Shown: positions 1 to 5,265 of the stretch, in pieces
Numbering within the stretch: the stretch's first letter is position 1
How the letters are laid out: every line of letters starts with the position of its first letter
DNA from: Candidatus Bathyarchaeota archaeon
Lineage (GTDB): Archaea; Thermoproteota; Bathyarchaeia; TCS64
DNA length: 7,631 bases
NCBI GenBank assembly: GCA_020697635.1
Contig: JAEHCT010000056.1
Span: 1-7,631 of the forward strand
Direction of reading: 5' to 3'
Notes under the pieces: model-generated
Database searches by the model: none
The model's input: the letters and a program-made list of their open reading frames with translations, nothing else
What the model was told of the DNA's origin: nothing
Translations under genes and position numbers: made by a program

Positions 1-155
1 CCGAGAGGAGGAAGATGTCCGCACGGCAGCGCATGGAGGCCATGCGGCAGGAGGCCCTCAAGAAGATGGAGAACGGCGGCAAGCTCACCTTCGAGGACCT
101 GCGCCTCATCTACGGCGACGAGGAAGACGAATCCGAGGTACTGGACGGCTCCTAG
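1..155 (+). CDS. C-terminal end of a charged, likely coiled-coil protein (5' end outside window)
   Basis: The frame is open from base 3 (the first full codon encodes Glu) to TAG at 153-155, giving about 50 residues. The early part (ERRKMSARQRMEAMRQEALKK) is very rich in Arg, Lys, Glu and Met and looks helical. It is followed by GGKLTFEDLRLIYGDEEDE, ending in an acidic tail. From memory, the 'G-KLTFEEF-LL' type ending is typical of archaeal coiled-coil proteins often annotated as phosphoserine-phosphatase-like or DUF7121-like; this link is tentative. An internal ATG at 15 could be read as the start of a 46-residue protein. The in-frame coding character upstream of it, and the absence of room for a promoter, make a truncated longer gene more likely. 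The gene converges on the amidinotransferase gene with 13 bases between the stop codons. Confidence 0.55.
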   Translation, partial: ERRKMSARQRMEAMRQEALKKMENGGKLTFEDLRLIYGDEEDESEVLDGS

Positions 156-168
156 CCAGCGTCTTCGG

Positions 169-1098
169 CTAAACCCTGAGGATGGGGCAAGTCATGCAGT
201 GGATGCCGCCCATCCCTTTCTTCATCTCGTCGCCCGGTATCTGGACGACGTCGATGCCACGCTCTTTGACCTCCTTCATCACGCGCGGGTTGCCCGTGTA
301 GTGGATGGCGAGATCGCTGTCCACCGTCAGGAAGTTGGCCGCCATGCCCCAGTACTCCTGCTTGGTGATCTCGACTATGTCCCACCCGGTCTCCCTGAGC
401 CACTCGGTGTAGCCGCCCTCCCACGACTCCTTAGCGGTCCTGAAGTGGGCTGTAACGTTATCGAGCACTGGCGCGTAACTGATAGCCACCTTCCCCGGGA
501 GCTCGGCGAACTCGCCGTCGATGTGAATGCATCCCTCAAGCATGTCGAGGGATACCCAGAGATCCACCAGCCTGTTGCCTAGAAGGTAGTCGCCCATCTG
601 GTCTAGGGCTCCCTGGGTGGATCTTTCGCAGAGCCCGGCTACAGCCGTGCCTCCCTCCAGGAACGCGAAGCCGCCTCCCTCGAAGGTGTCCGGCTCCTTC
701 ATCTCAAGCGCAATTGGTATGCCGTTCGCTTCGTGGGCCGCCTCGATGACGGGTGTCTCCCTTCGCCTCGTGGGGAGGCCCATCCTGAACAGGAACGCAC
801 CGTCGTCCGTCATGGTGCTGCTGTCTCTCACGAATACCAGGTTGGGGCACTGGAAGGACTCGGCGTAGGCCTCGTCGTTACCCTTCACCAGCTCCCTGAC
901 CTTCAGGACCTCTACGCCCGCCTCCTCCAGGGCGTCTATGAGCTGCTTGTGGTCGCCTATGAAGCGTTTCGTGTCTACAGGCATCTCGAAGTGGTGTGCC
1001 TCGGGGTCTCTGTTGGCGAGCTCCAGCTCCCTTCCGGGGTGGTGAACCATCACCCGTTTCAGTGTCCCCGACTCGTGGCTTATCCCGTAACCAGGCAT
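169..1098 (-). CDS. Pentein-superfamily amidinotransferase / arginine deiminase-like enzyme
   Basis: This 309-residue protein has the layout of guanidino-group-modifying enzymes (arginine deiminase, dimethylarginine dimethylaminohydrolase, arginine:glycine amidinotransferase). Visible motifs are FVRD at 89-92 (guanidinium-binding Asp92), the substrate-loop pattern RMGLPTRRRET at 105-115, EGGG at 140-143, the His-x-Asp pair H192/D194, and the nucleophile region GGIHCMTCP with Cys301. These match the Cys-His-Asp/Glu machinery that attacks the guanidinium carbon. The length of about 300 residues is nearer DDAH or amidinotransferase-like proteins than bacterial arginine deiminase of about 410. 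The usual EGGD reads EGGG here. No carbamate kinase or ornithine transcarbamylase gene is in the window, so arginine fermentation is not supported by context and the substrate is unknown. The start is the ATG at 1096-1098, with a T-rich TATA-like element about 25-30 bases upstream, which suggests a leaderless or very short-leader mRNA. An N-terminal extension is not needed. Confidence 0.88.
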   Translation of the reverse strand: MPGYGISHESGTLKRVMVHHPGRELELANRDPEAHHFEMPVDTKRFIGDHKQLIDALEEAGVEVLKVRELVKGNDEAYAESFQCPNLVFVRDSSTMTDDGAFLFRMGLPTRRRETPVIEAAHEANGIPIALEMKEPDTFEGGGFAFLEGGTAVAGLCERSTQGALDQMGDYLLGNRLVDLWVSLDMLEGCIHIDGEFAELPGKVAISYAPVLDNVTAHFRTAKESWEGGYTEWLRETGWDIVEITKQEYWGMAANFLTVDSDLAIHYTGNPRVMKEVKERGIDVVQIPGDEMKKGMGGIHCMTCPILRV

Positions 1099-1120
1099 GG
1101 GGTTCTCTGGGGGACGGGTG

Positions 1121-1130
1121 CCTAAAAACA
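1121..1130 (-). promoter_or_regulatory. TATA-like element of the amidinotransferase gene
   Basis: The minus strand reads TGTTTTTAGG, 23-32 bases upstream of the ATG at 1098, in a GC-rich surrounding. This distance would put transcription initiation at or next to the start codon. No Shine-Dalgarno sequence is seen, which fits a leaderless transcript. The 45-base gap to the upstream wHTH gene would also allow co-transcription. Confidence 0.35.
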
Positions 1131-1143
1131 GTATGCGGCGCCT

Positions 1144-1395
1144 CTACTTGGCTGCCTTCTTATCGGCGCGGGCCTTCCTCTTGGCTGCCTTCTCTGCCTC
1201 TTCCTCTGTGACGCGGTACCTTCTGACGCCGTCCGCGTCCTTGAACCCGGCGACGCGGTCTTTCTGGAACATGGACTTGAGGAGGCTGTAGGCCTTCTTT
1301 TCCTTGATCTCCATGACCTCTGCTACCTCTTTGAGGCTCATGGGTTTCTCGAGGAGCATTACGCCGATCTGGTTCTTGAGCTTTGATGCTGACAC
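1144..1395 (-). CDS. Small winged-helix DNA-binding protein with Lys/Ala-rich tail
   Basis: This 83-residue protein uses a GTG start at 1393-1395, preceded by a purine-rich GGTGAGG (1400-1406) at a 4-base spacing. Residues about 8-63 read as a compact winged helix-turn-helix: a helix around LKNQIGVMLLEKP, a short MSLKEVAEVM helix, a recognition helix around KEKKAYSLLKSMFQKD, and a wing GFKDADGVRRYRV. Residues 65-83 (EEEAEKAAKRKARADKKAAK) form a basic, low-complexity helical tail like those of nucleoid or ribosome-binding proteins. It could be a local transcription regulator or a small abundant chromatin-type protein; the sequence does not decide. It lies upstream of, and in the same direction as, the amidinotransferase gene (45-base gap). 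Confidence 0.75.
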   Translation of the reverse strand: MSASKLKNQIGVMLLEKPMSLKEVAEVMEIKEKKAYSLLKSMFQKDRVAGFKDADGVRRYRVTEEEAEKAAKRKARADKKAAK

Positions 1396-1418
1396 AGTTC
1401 CTCACCCATTAATTGAAG

Positions 1419-1433
1419 ATATTTTATTAAAAT
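1419..1433 (-). promoter_or_regulatory. Proximal AT-rich TATA-like element before the wHTH gene
   Basis: The minus strand reads TTTTAATAAAATAT in an otherwise GC-rich region. Initiation about 25 bases downstream would fall near 1401, cutting into the candidate ribosome-binding site. It may therefore be the downstream of two promoters, or just an A/T-rich leader. Confidence 0.4.
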
Positions 1434-1458
1434 TTGACGCGCCCGTGGTTACTCTCAG

Positions 1459-1467
1459 TATATAAAA
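1459..1467 (-). promoter_or_regulatory. Strong TATA box, readable on either strand
   Basis: TATATAAAA on the plus strand (TTTTATATA on the minus strand) is the best TATA match in the window. On the minus strand it would start transcription near 1437 and leave a leader of about 42 bases carrying the GGTGAGG ribosome-binding site of the wHTH gene. On the plus strand it would point into 1485-1578, where no credible ORF exists. Confidence 0.5.
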
Positions 1468-1578
1468 CTAACTAGGCGGTGACGCCAGATCAACGCCTGA
1501 ACCGTGACCAAGCATAGCATAAGACGCGTGTCACACCGCGCAACTTGCATCCCCCGAGTTAACGACGCGTTGACCCCG

Positions 1579-1854
1579 TTATCCGCTCGCCCTACGCCTC
1601 GACATGATGATGCCCTTGCAGACGTTTGCGTAGTCGCAGTACTCTAGGCAGCTCGGGGTCTCCTCCTTCTTCCTGTGCTTCGCGCCGCAGTCTAGGCAGA
1701 CGCCCTCGACCTCGTCGCTCCAGAGCTCGACCCTGCCTCCACACTCTTCACATTTCTCGTACCCGACCGTGGGCCTGACGTAGTCCGAGATGCCGGGGCA
1801 GTAGTTCTCCGAGGGCCGCTTCAGGAAGCTCATCCAAATCGCCATCTGAAGCAT
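1579..1854 (-). CDS. Cysteine-rich zinc-ribbon protein
   Basis: This 91-residue protein has eight cysteines in an ordered pattern: C19 in NYCPG, then two CxxC knuckles (C35/C38 in KCEECGG and C53/C56 in VCLDCGA), then C69-x3-C73-x5-C79 in SCLEYCDYANVCKG. The central pair of knuckles is a classic zinc ribbon. The whole pattern, with CPG at the front and C-x3-C-x5-C-(K/I)G at the back, resembles small proteins in anaerobic archaea and bacteria that are often misannotated as 'phosphohydrolase'; their function is unknown to me. The tail cysteines could bind a second metal or an Fe-S cluster. The start is uncertain: ATG codons occur at residues 1, 4 and 8, none with a clear Shine-Dalgarno sequence. 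The gene is divergent from the first MFS transporter and may share its promoter region. Confidence 0.75.
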   Translation of the reverse strand: MLQMAIWMSFLKRPSENYCPGISDYVRPTVGYEKCEECGGRVELWSDEVEGVCLDCGAKHRKKEETPSCLEYCDYANVCKGIIMSRRRASG

Positions 1855-1895
1855 CCAATAATAACCTTTGCAGAACTCACCAACCTTAGATTAGG

Positions 1896-1903
1896 ATTAA
1901 ATA
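1896..1903. promoter_or_regulatory. Shared divergent TATA region (zinc-ribbon gene / MFS transporter)
   Basis: ATTAAATA is the only TATA-like element between the two divergent starts. On the plus strand it predicts initiation near 1924, just before the GAGG ribosome-binding site (1931-1934) of the MFS gene. On the minus strand TATTTAAT predicts initiation near 1873, about 19 bases before the ATG at 1854. One element could therefore serve both genes. Confidence 0.5.
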
Positions 1904-1942
1904 CGAAGGTGTGTTCTGGTATTGGAATCTGAGGACGCAGAC

Positions 1943-3109
1943 ATGAACGGTCAAGACAGAAGCATTATAGCCATCTCCGGGAGCCACGGCATAATGCACG
2001 GGTACCTGATTCTGCTGCCCGCGATGATACCGATACTGCAGGGAGACCTGGGCGACATAGGGACAGTGGGGATGCTGGCGTCCCTGGTTTCGCTGTTCTA
2101 CGGCTGGTTCAGCCTCCCCGTGGGTTTCATCGCCGACAAGTACAGCAAGAGGCTCCTAATCGCCGCCTCCATGGTGCTGTGCGGCGGCGCCTCCATCCTA
2201 GTGGGTCTTTCCCCCAGCGTCCCGGTGGCGGCCGTCGGCATGATAATACTCGGCATCGGCGCGAGCCTATACCACCCATGCGGCTACGCCCACATGGCGT
2301 TGGTCAGCGACGATATGAGGGGCCGCTACATGGGGTACCAGGGCCTCGGAGGCGACATGGGCATGGCTATCAGCTTCCTTACCTCGAGCATCCTCGGCGC
2401 CAGCTTCGGGTGGAGGATGACCTTCATCCTATGGGGCGTCGTCGGCCTCGCCATTGCAGCCGTCGACCTGCTAGTCATCCAGGACATCGCCTGCGAGGTG
2501 GATCCGACTCAGCTGAGGAAGGGCCCCGTGGAGACCGTGAGGCGGATGTTCGCCACCGCTGAGAGGCGGACCCTGCTGCTCACCTTCGTCATCGTGGTGG
2601 TTAGCGGCATGCTGTGGACGGGCGTTAGCTACTTTATCATGGTGTACATCACCGACGTCAAGATGGTGGCCTTGGTCATCGCGGGCGGTCTATCGACCCT
2701 CAAGTACACCGTGGGCGCCTTCGCGATGATCATCGGCGGGACGCTCAGCGACAGGCTGGGCAGGAAGAAGCTGCTTCTCTTCGGCTACGGCCTCTTCGCC
2801 GTGTCCTTGGTGGCTCTCACGCTGGCGCCTAGCAACCTGTTGATACTGGCGGGGCTGGTGGTGGTGCTGGGTTTCGCGTTCTTCGTGACCCAGAGCCCCA
2901 TGAACGCGCTCCTAGGGGACGTCTCCCACAAGGACACGGTGGGCGTCACCTACGGCGTCAACTTCACGCTGAAGTACGGCGTCGGGTTCTTCACCCCCGC
3001 CATCGCGGGGTGGCTCGCCGTCAACTACTCACTAAACCACGTGTTCTACTTCTTCGCGGCGCTGAGCGCTGCGGCGTTCTTGGTCGCCACGCTCATAAAA
3101 GAGAGGTAG
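1943..3109 (+). CDS. Major facilitator superfamily transporter (fosmidomycin-resistance-like subgroup)
   Basis: This 388-residue protein has about twelve hydrophobic segments in two six-helix halves. They are separated by a charged loop at about 181-210 (EVDPTQLRKGPVETVRRMFATAERR). MFS motif A appears in both halves: GFIADKYSKR at 61-70 and GTLSDRLGRKK at 266-276. The N-terminal AISGSHGIMHGYL and the helix-4 segment SLYHPCGYAHMAL (108-120) resemble the SH...D and YHP motifs of Fsr-type exporters, so efflux of a small molecule is plausible; the substrate is unknown. The ATG at 1943 is chosen because GAGG at 1931-1934 lies 8 bases upstream. An in-frame TTG at 1922 would precede the predicted transcript start. 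The stop codon directly abuts the stop of the convergent HypB-type ATPase gene. Confidence 0.9.
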   Translation: MNGQDRSIIAISGSHGIMHGYLILLPAMIPILQGDLGDIGTVGMLASLVSLFYGWFSLPVGFIADKYSKRLLIAASMVLCGGASILVGLSPSVPVAAVGMIILGIGASLYHPCGYAHMALVSDDMRGRYMGYQGLGGDMGMAISFLTSSILGASFGWRMTFILWGVVGLAIAAVDLLVIQDIACEVDPTQLRKGPVETVRRMFATAERRTLLLTFVIVVVSGMLWTGVSYFIMVYITDVKMVALVIAGGLSTLKYTVGAFAMIIGGTLSDRLGRKKLLLFGYGLFAVSLVALTLAPSNLLILAGLVVVLGFAFFVTQSPMNALLGDVSHKDTVGVTYGVNFTLKYGVGFFTPAIAGWLAVNYSLNHVFYFFAALSAAAFLVATLIKER

Positions 3110-3832
3110 CTATAGGCGCCGGGAGACCTCATCCAGCTCCTTGTAGAACCGGGTCTTCCTCAGTGCCTCGGGGTCTCCCAGGGCCTCCTCGACCTCTTCG
3201 TCGTATGCGACTGAGGCCAGGTATTCGAGGCCGAGCCTCTCGACCTCTTCCCTGACGTAGCCTCCAGGATTCATTACCATGTTCTCGCAGACGCCTATGA
3301 TTGGCACCCTCAGGTCCTTGAGGAGGACGAGTAGCCTCCGCACCGACTGGAACGCGACCCTGCTGGGGGTCGTGGCCACGATGAACTCGATACTGGGTAT
3401 GAGCCTTATGGTGTCGAGGGTGGCGTCGCCTATGCCGGGGGGCATGTCTACGACGAGGCAGTCCAGCTCCCCCCACCTCGTTATCGCGAGGAGCTCGATG
3501 ATGGCGTTGGAGACGTCTTCTCCCCTGAGGGGCGTGGGCTCGTCGACGCTGTAGTGGGTGATGCTCATGTACCTGAGGCCGTGGGCCATGGGGGGCACGA
3601 TGCCGTACTCCTCCTCGGGGTACAGGCCTTCCACGCCGAGTATGACGTGGGTGGCTGGGCTCGTGAAGTCGAGGTCCAGGAGACCTACGCTGTGACCCCT
3701 GTCCTTGAGGCTCAGGGCGAGGGCCGTGGCTATCATGCTCTTGCCGACGCCGCCCTTGCCGCTGCTGACGGCGATGACCCTGCGTACCTTCTGGAACCTT
3801 TTCTCGATGATGGCGATCCGGGGGTCACTCAT
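3110..3832 (-). CDS. Mrp/MinD-family ATPase, archaeal HypB-type (HypB-AT) nickel-maturation factor
   Basis: This 240-residue SIMIBI-class P-loop ATPase has a deviant Walker A motif GKGGVGKS at 25-32, an LLDLDFTSPA segment at 51-60 (switch I region), and the Mrp-type Walker B DMPPGIGD at 129-136. It lacks the C-terminal CxxC that Fe-S carrier Mrp/Nbp35 proteins use to hold a cluster; Cys125 and Cys182 are isolated. Its ATG lies inside the end of hypA (8-base overlap ATGAGTGA) with AAAGGAG at 3842-3848 as ribosome-binding site, so translation is probably coupled. In Thermococcus kodakarensis a Mrp/MinD-type ATPase (HypB-AT) replaces the GTPase HypB and enhances Ni binding by HypA. Fusion-like coupling to hypA here strongly suggests the same role. 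A general MinD- or Mrp-like function cannot be excluded from sequence alone. It acts in the cytoplasm. Confidence 0.87.
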   Translation of the reverse strand: MSDPRIAIIEKRFQKVRRVIAVSSGKGGVGKSMIATALALSLKDRGHSVGLLDLDFTSPATHVILGVEGLYPEEEYGIVPPMAHGLRYMSITHYSVDEPTPLRGEDVSNAIIELLAITRWGELDCLVVDMPPGIGDATLDTIRLIPSIEFIVATTPSRVAFQSVRRLLVLLKDLRVPIIGVCENMVMNPGGYVREEVERLGLEYLASVAYDEEVEEALGDPEALRKTRFYKELDEVSRRL

Positions 3833-4232
3833 CGCCCTTGACTCCTTTGATGGTGGCTAGCCAGACGCCGCGGCCTTCCGCTACCTCGAAGTCGGGGCTT
3901 CCGCACTCGCTGCACTTTATGTAGACGTGGGCCATCTCGGGGACGAAGTGGATGGCCTCGCTGACGTCCTCGGTCATGCCTTCGCTGGTGAAGCCCCACT
4001 CGTTTCCGCAGTTCCTGCACTTGAACCTGGCTGGCTGGCTCTCGAGTACGAATCTGGCGTTCTTGAAGAGCGGGGTCTTTAGGTTCTCGAAGGCGAACTC
4101 CAGTACTTCGTGCTCTACTTGCTGGAGCTCGCCTACCACGACGACGACCTCCGTCACCTCTGTGATACCGTTTTCCTCTGCGAACCTCGCGGCCGTCGCT
4201 ATGACTCCTTCTACTAGCGCCCACTCGTGCAT
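3825..4232 (-). CDS. hypA: HypA, nickel metallochaperone for [NiFe] hydrogenase maturation
   Basis: This 135-residue protein starts MHEWALVEG, the invariant MHE start of HypA whose His2 and N-terminal amine bind Ni(II). The zinc site is the pair of CxxC knuckles CRNC (C72/C75) and CSEC (C107/C110). They are separated by about 30 residues containing EAIHFVPEMAHVYIKC, the long insertion typical of archaeal HypA. Residues 30-42 (VVVVGELQQVEHE) match the family core. The ATG at 4232 is chosen over longer in-frame starts (up to 4289) because anything before MHE would block the nickel site and because a TATA box lies 25 bases upstream, predicting a leaderless mRNA. It forms an operon with the overlapping HypB-type ATPase gene and is divergent from nikR. 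The nickel client (hydrogenase or another nickel enzyme) is not in the window. Confidence 0.95.
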   Translation of the reverse strand: MHEWALVEGVIATAARFAEENGITEVTEVVVVVGELQQVEHEVLEFAFENLKTPLFKNARFVLESQPARFKCRNCGNEWGFTSEGMTEDVSEAIHFVPEMAHVYIKCSECGSPDFEVAEGRGVWLATIKGVKGDE

Positions 4233-4253
4233 GTGGCTTGTTGCGCCGCGGAC

Positions 4254-4261
4254 TCTTTTAG
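4254..4261 (-). promoter_or_regulatory. hypA TATA box (leaderless promoter)
   Basis: The minus strand reads CTAAAAGA, centred 25-26 bases upstream of the hypA ATG at 4232. This is the expected archaeal TATA-to-start distance, so transcription should begin at the start codon. No Shine-Dalgarno sequence is present. Confidence 0.55.
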
Positions 4262-4262
4262 A

Positions 4263-4288
4263 TGTTACCCAGGTTGTCTCCTGTAACA
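4263..4288. promoter_or_regulatory. Candidate NikR operator: TGTTAC-N14-GTAACA
   Basis: This is a perfect 6-base inverted repeat with half-sites at 4263-4268 and 4283-4288, lying directly behind the hypA TATA box in the 131-base region shared with nikR. Its geometry (two 6-base half-sites, 26 bases overall) resembles the E. coli NikR operator (two 6-base half-sites, N16 spacer), though the half-site sequence differs. A further GGTAAC at 4344-4349 lies between the nikR TATA box and its start. That NikR binds here is inferred from position only. Confidence 0.45.
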
Positions 4289-4324
4289 CGGTGGCGGTGA
4301 AAAACTCTGAGCTTCGAGCACTAG

Positions 4325-4333
4325 AATATTATA
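4325..4333 (+). promoter_or_regulatory. nikR TATA box and short leader with SD
   Basis: AATATTATA predicts initiation near 4354-4356. GAGG (4356-4359) is placed 4 bases before the ATG at 4364, so the leader would be only about 10 bases long. Confidence 0.55.
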
Positions 4334-4363
4334 CTGGTTTCCCGGTAACTCGTCTGAGGATTC

Positions 4364-4765
4364 ATGGTGGGTGTTTCACGTTTCAGCGTCTCAGTGGACC
4401 CCGGGCTGCTGGAGGAGTTCGACAGGACCATCGAGGGCCTCGGCTACAACAGGTCGACGGCTGTCCAGGTGGCTATGAGGGGCTTCCTCTCAGAACATAA
4501 GTGGGGTGAGGGGGCGGGCGAGGTCGTGGGGGCGATCACGTTGGTGTATGACCACCACGTGAGTGGCTTGGTGGGGGAGCTCAACCATCTGCAGCACGAG
4601 CACCTTGGCATAATATCGTCGTCGACCCACGTCCACATAGATCACGATAACTGTCTTGAGATCCTTGCGGTCGAGGGCCCCGCGTCTCACATAAAGAGCC
4701 TGGCAGGGTCTTTGGCGGTAACCCGGGGCGTGAAGCAGCTTAAGCTCTCGATACTCGAGAAATAA
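4364..4765 (+). CDS. nikR: NikR, nickel-responsive ribbon-helix-helix transcription regulator
   Basis: This 133-residue protein has the full NikR layout. The N-terminal ribbon-helix-helix domain begins VSRFSVSVDPGLLEEFDRTI and continues through GYNRSTAVQVAMRGFL (about 4-42). It is followed by the ACT-like regulatory domain. The square-planar nickel ligands, by alignment to E. coli His76/His87/His89/Cys95, are His78 (in LQHEH), His89 and His91 (in THVHIDHDNC) and Cys97. The family signature HVHIDHDNCLEI is intact, so Ni(II) sensing is expected. The protein forms tetramers in known cases and binds inverted-repeat operators. It is divergent from hypA, so it probably regulates the hypA operon and itself. 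No nickel-uptake gene (Nik/Cbi type) is seen in the window. Confidence 0.96.
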   Translation: MVGVSRFSVSVDPGLLEEFDRTIEGLGYNRSTAVQVAMRGFLSEHKWGEGAGEVVGAITLVYDHHVSGLVGELNHLQHEHLGIISSSTHVHIDHDNCLEILAVEGPASHIKSLAGSLAVTRGVKQLKLSILEK

Positions 4766-4825
4766 TCCAGTAATCCGATTTCATGGTTCCAGCCCTTCAT
4801 AACCAAGCTTGAACAAGCCTTACAC

Positions 4826-5230
4826 ATGCAGATCAAGGTAACGCGGAAGTCTGTCGCAGGCACCATCACCGTCATAATCTCCCTGCTGACACTCTCAGTG
4901 ATGTACCACGGTATAAGGACAGGGACAGGGGTAATCCCAGGCCTCAGCTTCCTACTCTGGACCCTCATCGCGCTGGCCTACTCCATCCACGAGGAGATAA
5001 CCGAGTACGTCGAGGACAACCACACCAAAGTGACGGAGCCACTGATAGCCAACATGGAGATGCTGAAGACGAACATCTTCGAGACGGCAAGACGAGACTC
5101 CATAGAGCCATTCTCCCGCATCTGGGGCAACACAAGGAACAGGCTCAGACAGGGTCTCCTCGTCCGTCTCTACGAACTAATCCAAACGCTGGAGAACCCG
5201 GACGACTCCAAGCCGCACCATAATCCCTAA
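4826..5230 (+). CDS. Two-TM protein of unknown function
   Basis: This 134-residue protein has two hydrophobic segments, at about 9-27 (SVAGTITVIISLLTLSVMY) and 36-53 (VIPGLSFLLWTLIALAYS). They are joined by a short Gly-rich turn and followed by a soluble, charged, helical tail of about 80 residues (SIHEEITEYVEDNHTKVTEP and onward). The basic N-terminus (QIKVTRKS) would by the positive-inside rule face the cytoplasm, so the tail would also be cytoplasmic. I do not recognise the family. The ATG at 4826 has no Shine-Dalgarno sequence; a weak TATA-like TTCATAAC at 4796-4803 would make it leaderless. It is followed by the DUF1893 gene in the same direction after 35 bases, but that gene has its own TATA-like element. 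Confidence 0.7.
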   Translation: MQIKVTRKSVAGTITVIISLLTLSVMYHGIRTGTGVIPGLSFLLWTLIALAYSIHEEITEYVEDNHTKVTEPLIANMEMLKTNIFETARRDSIEPFSRIWGNTRNRLRQGLLVRLYELIQTLENPDDSKPHHNP

Positions 5231-5240
5231 CCAATAAAAA
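5231..5240 (+). promoter_or_regulatory. TATA-like element and SD of the DUF1893 gene
   Basis: CCAATAAAAA is centred about 30 bases upstream of the ATG at 5266. AGGA at 5260-5263 lies close to the start codon, so the leader would be very short. The element begins immediately after the stop of the two-TM gene. Confidence 0.45.
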
Positions 5241-5265
5241 CAACGGCCGCCATTGCTACAGGAAC

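Larger units (their letters stand above)
1396..1578. other. Non-coding stretch with inverted repeats
   Basis: No credible gene is seen on either strand. Besides the TATA elements it holds three short inverted repeats. The first is CGCGTGT-C-ACACCGCG (1525-1540, one bulged C). The second is GTTAACG-ACG-CGTTGAC (1558-1574, one mismatched pair), four bases beyond the stop codon of the zinc-ribbon gene. The third is AGGCG...CGCCT (about 1474-1499). No tRNA features were recognised. These could be regulator sites, a weak processing or termination signal, or a small RNA. Confidence 0.4.

Noticed and set aside
733..1125. 130-residue plus-strand open frame
   Set aside because: It is antisense to the amidinotransferase gene and shows no recognisable domain.
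1485..1578. tRNA gene in the non-coding stretch
   Set aside because: No acceptor/T-arm pairing and no GGTTCRANNC T-loop sequence on either strand.
1507..1653. Plus-strand GTG open frame running into the zinc-ribbon gene
   Set aside because: It has no ribosome-binding site, and its second half is antisense to the zinc-ribbon gene.
1922..1942. TTG start adding seven residues to the first MFS protein
   Set aside because: It would lie at or before the predicted transcript start and has no ribosome-binding site; the ATG at 1943 has GAGG at good spacing.
3110..3832. Assignment as Fe-S carrier Mrp/ApbC/Nbp35
   Set aside because: The C-terminal CxxC needed to hold the cluster is missing and the gene is translationally coupled to hypA; a HypB-type role fits better, though not proven.
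3554..3841. 95-residue plus-strand open frame
   Set aside because: It is antisense to the P-loop part of the HypB-type ATPase; composition is typical of a GC-rich shadow frame.
4233..4289. N-terminal extension of HypA to an upstream start at 4289
   Set aside because: HypA requires a free MHE N-terminus for nickel binding, and the TATA box and inverted repeat lie inside this extension.
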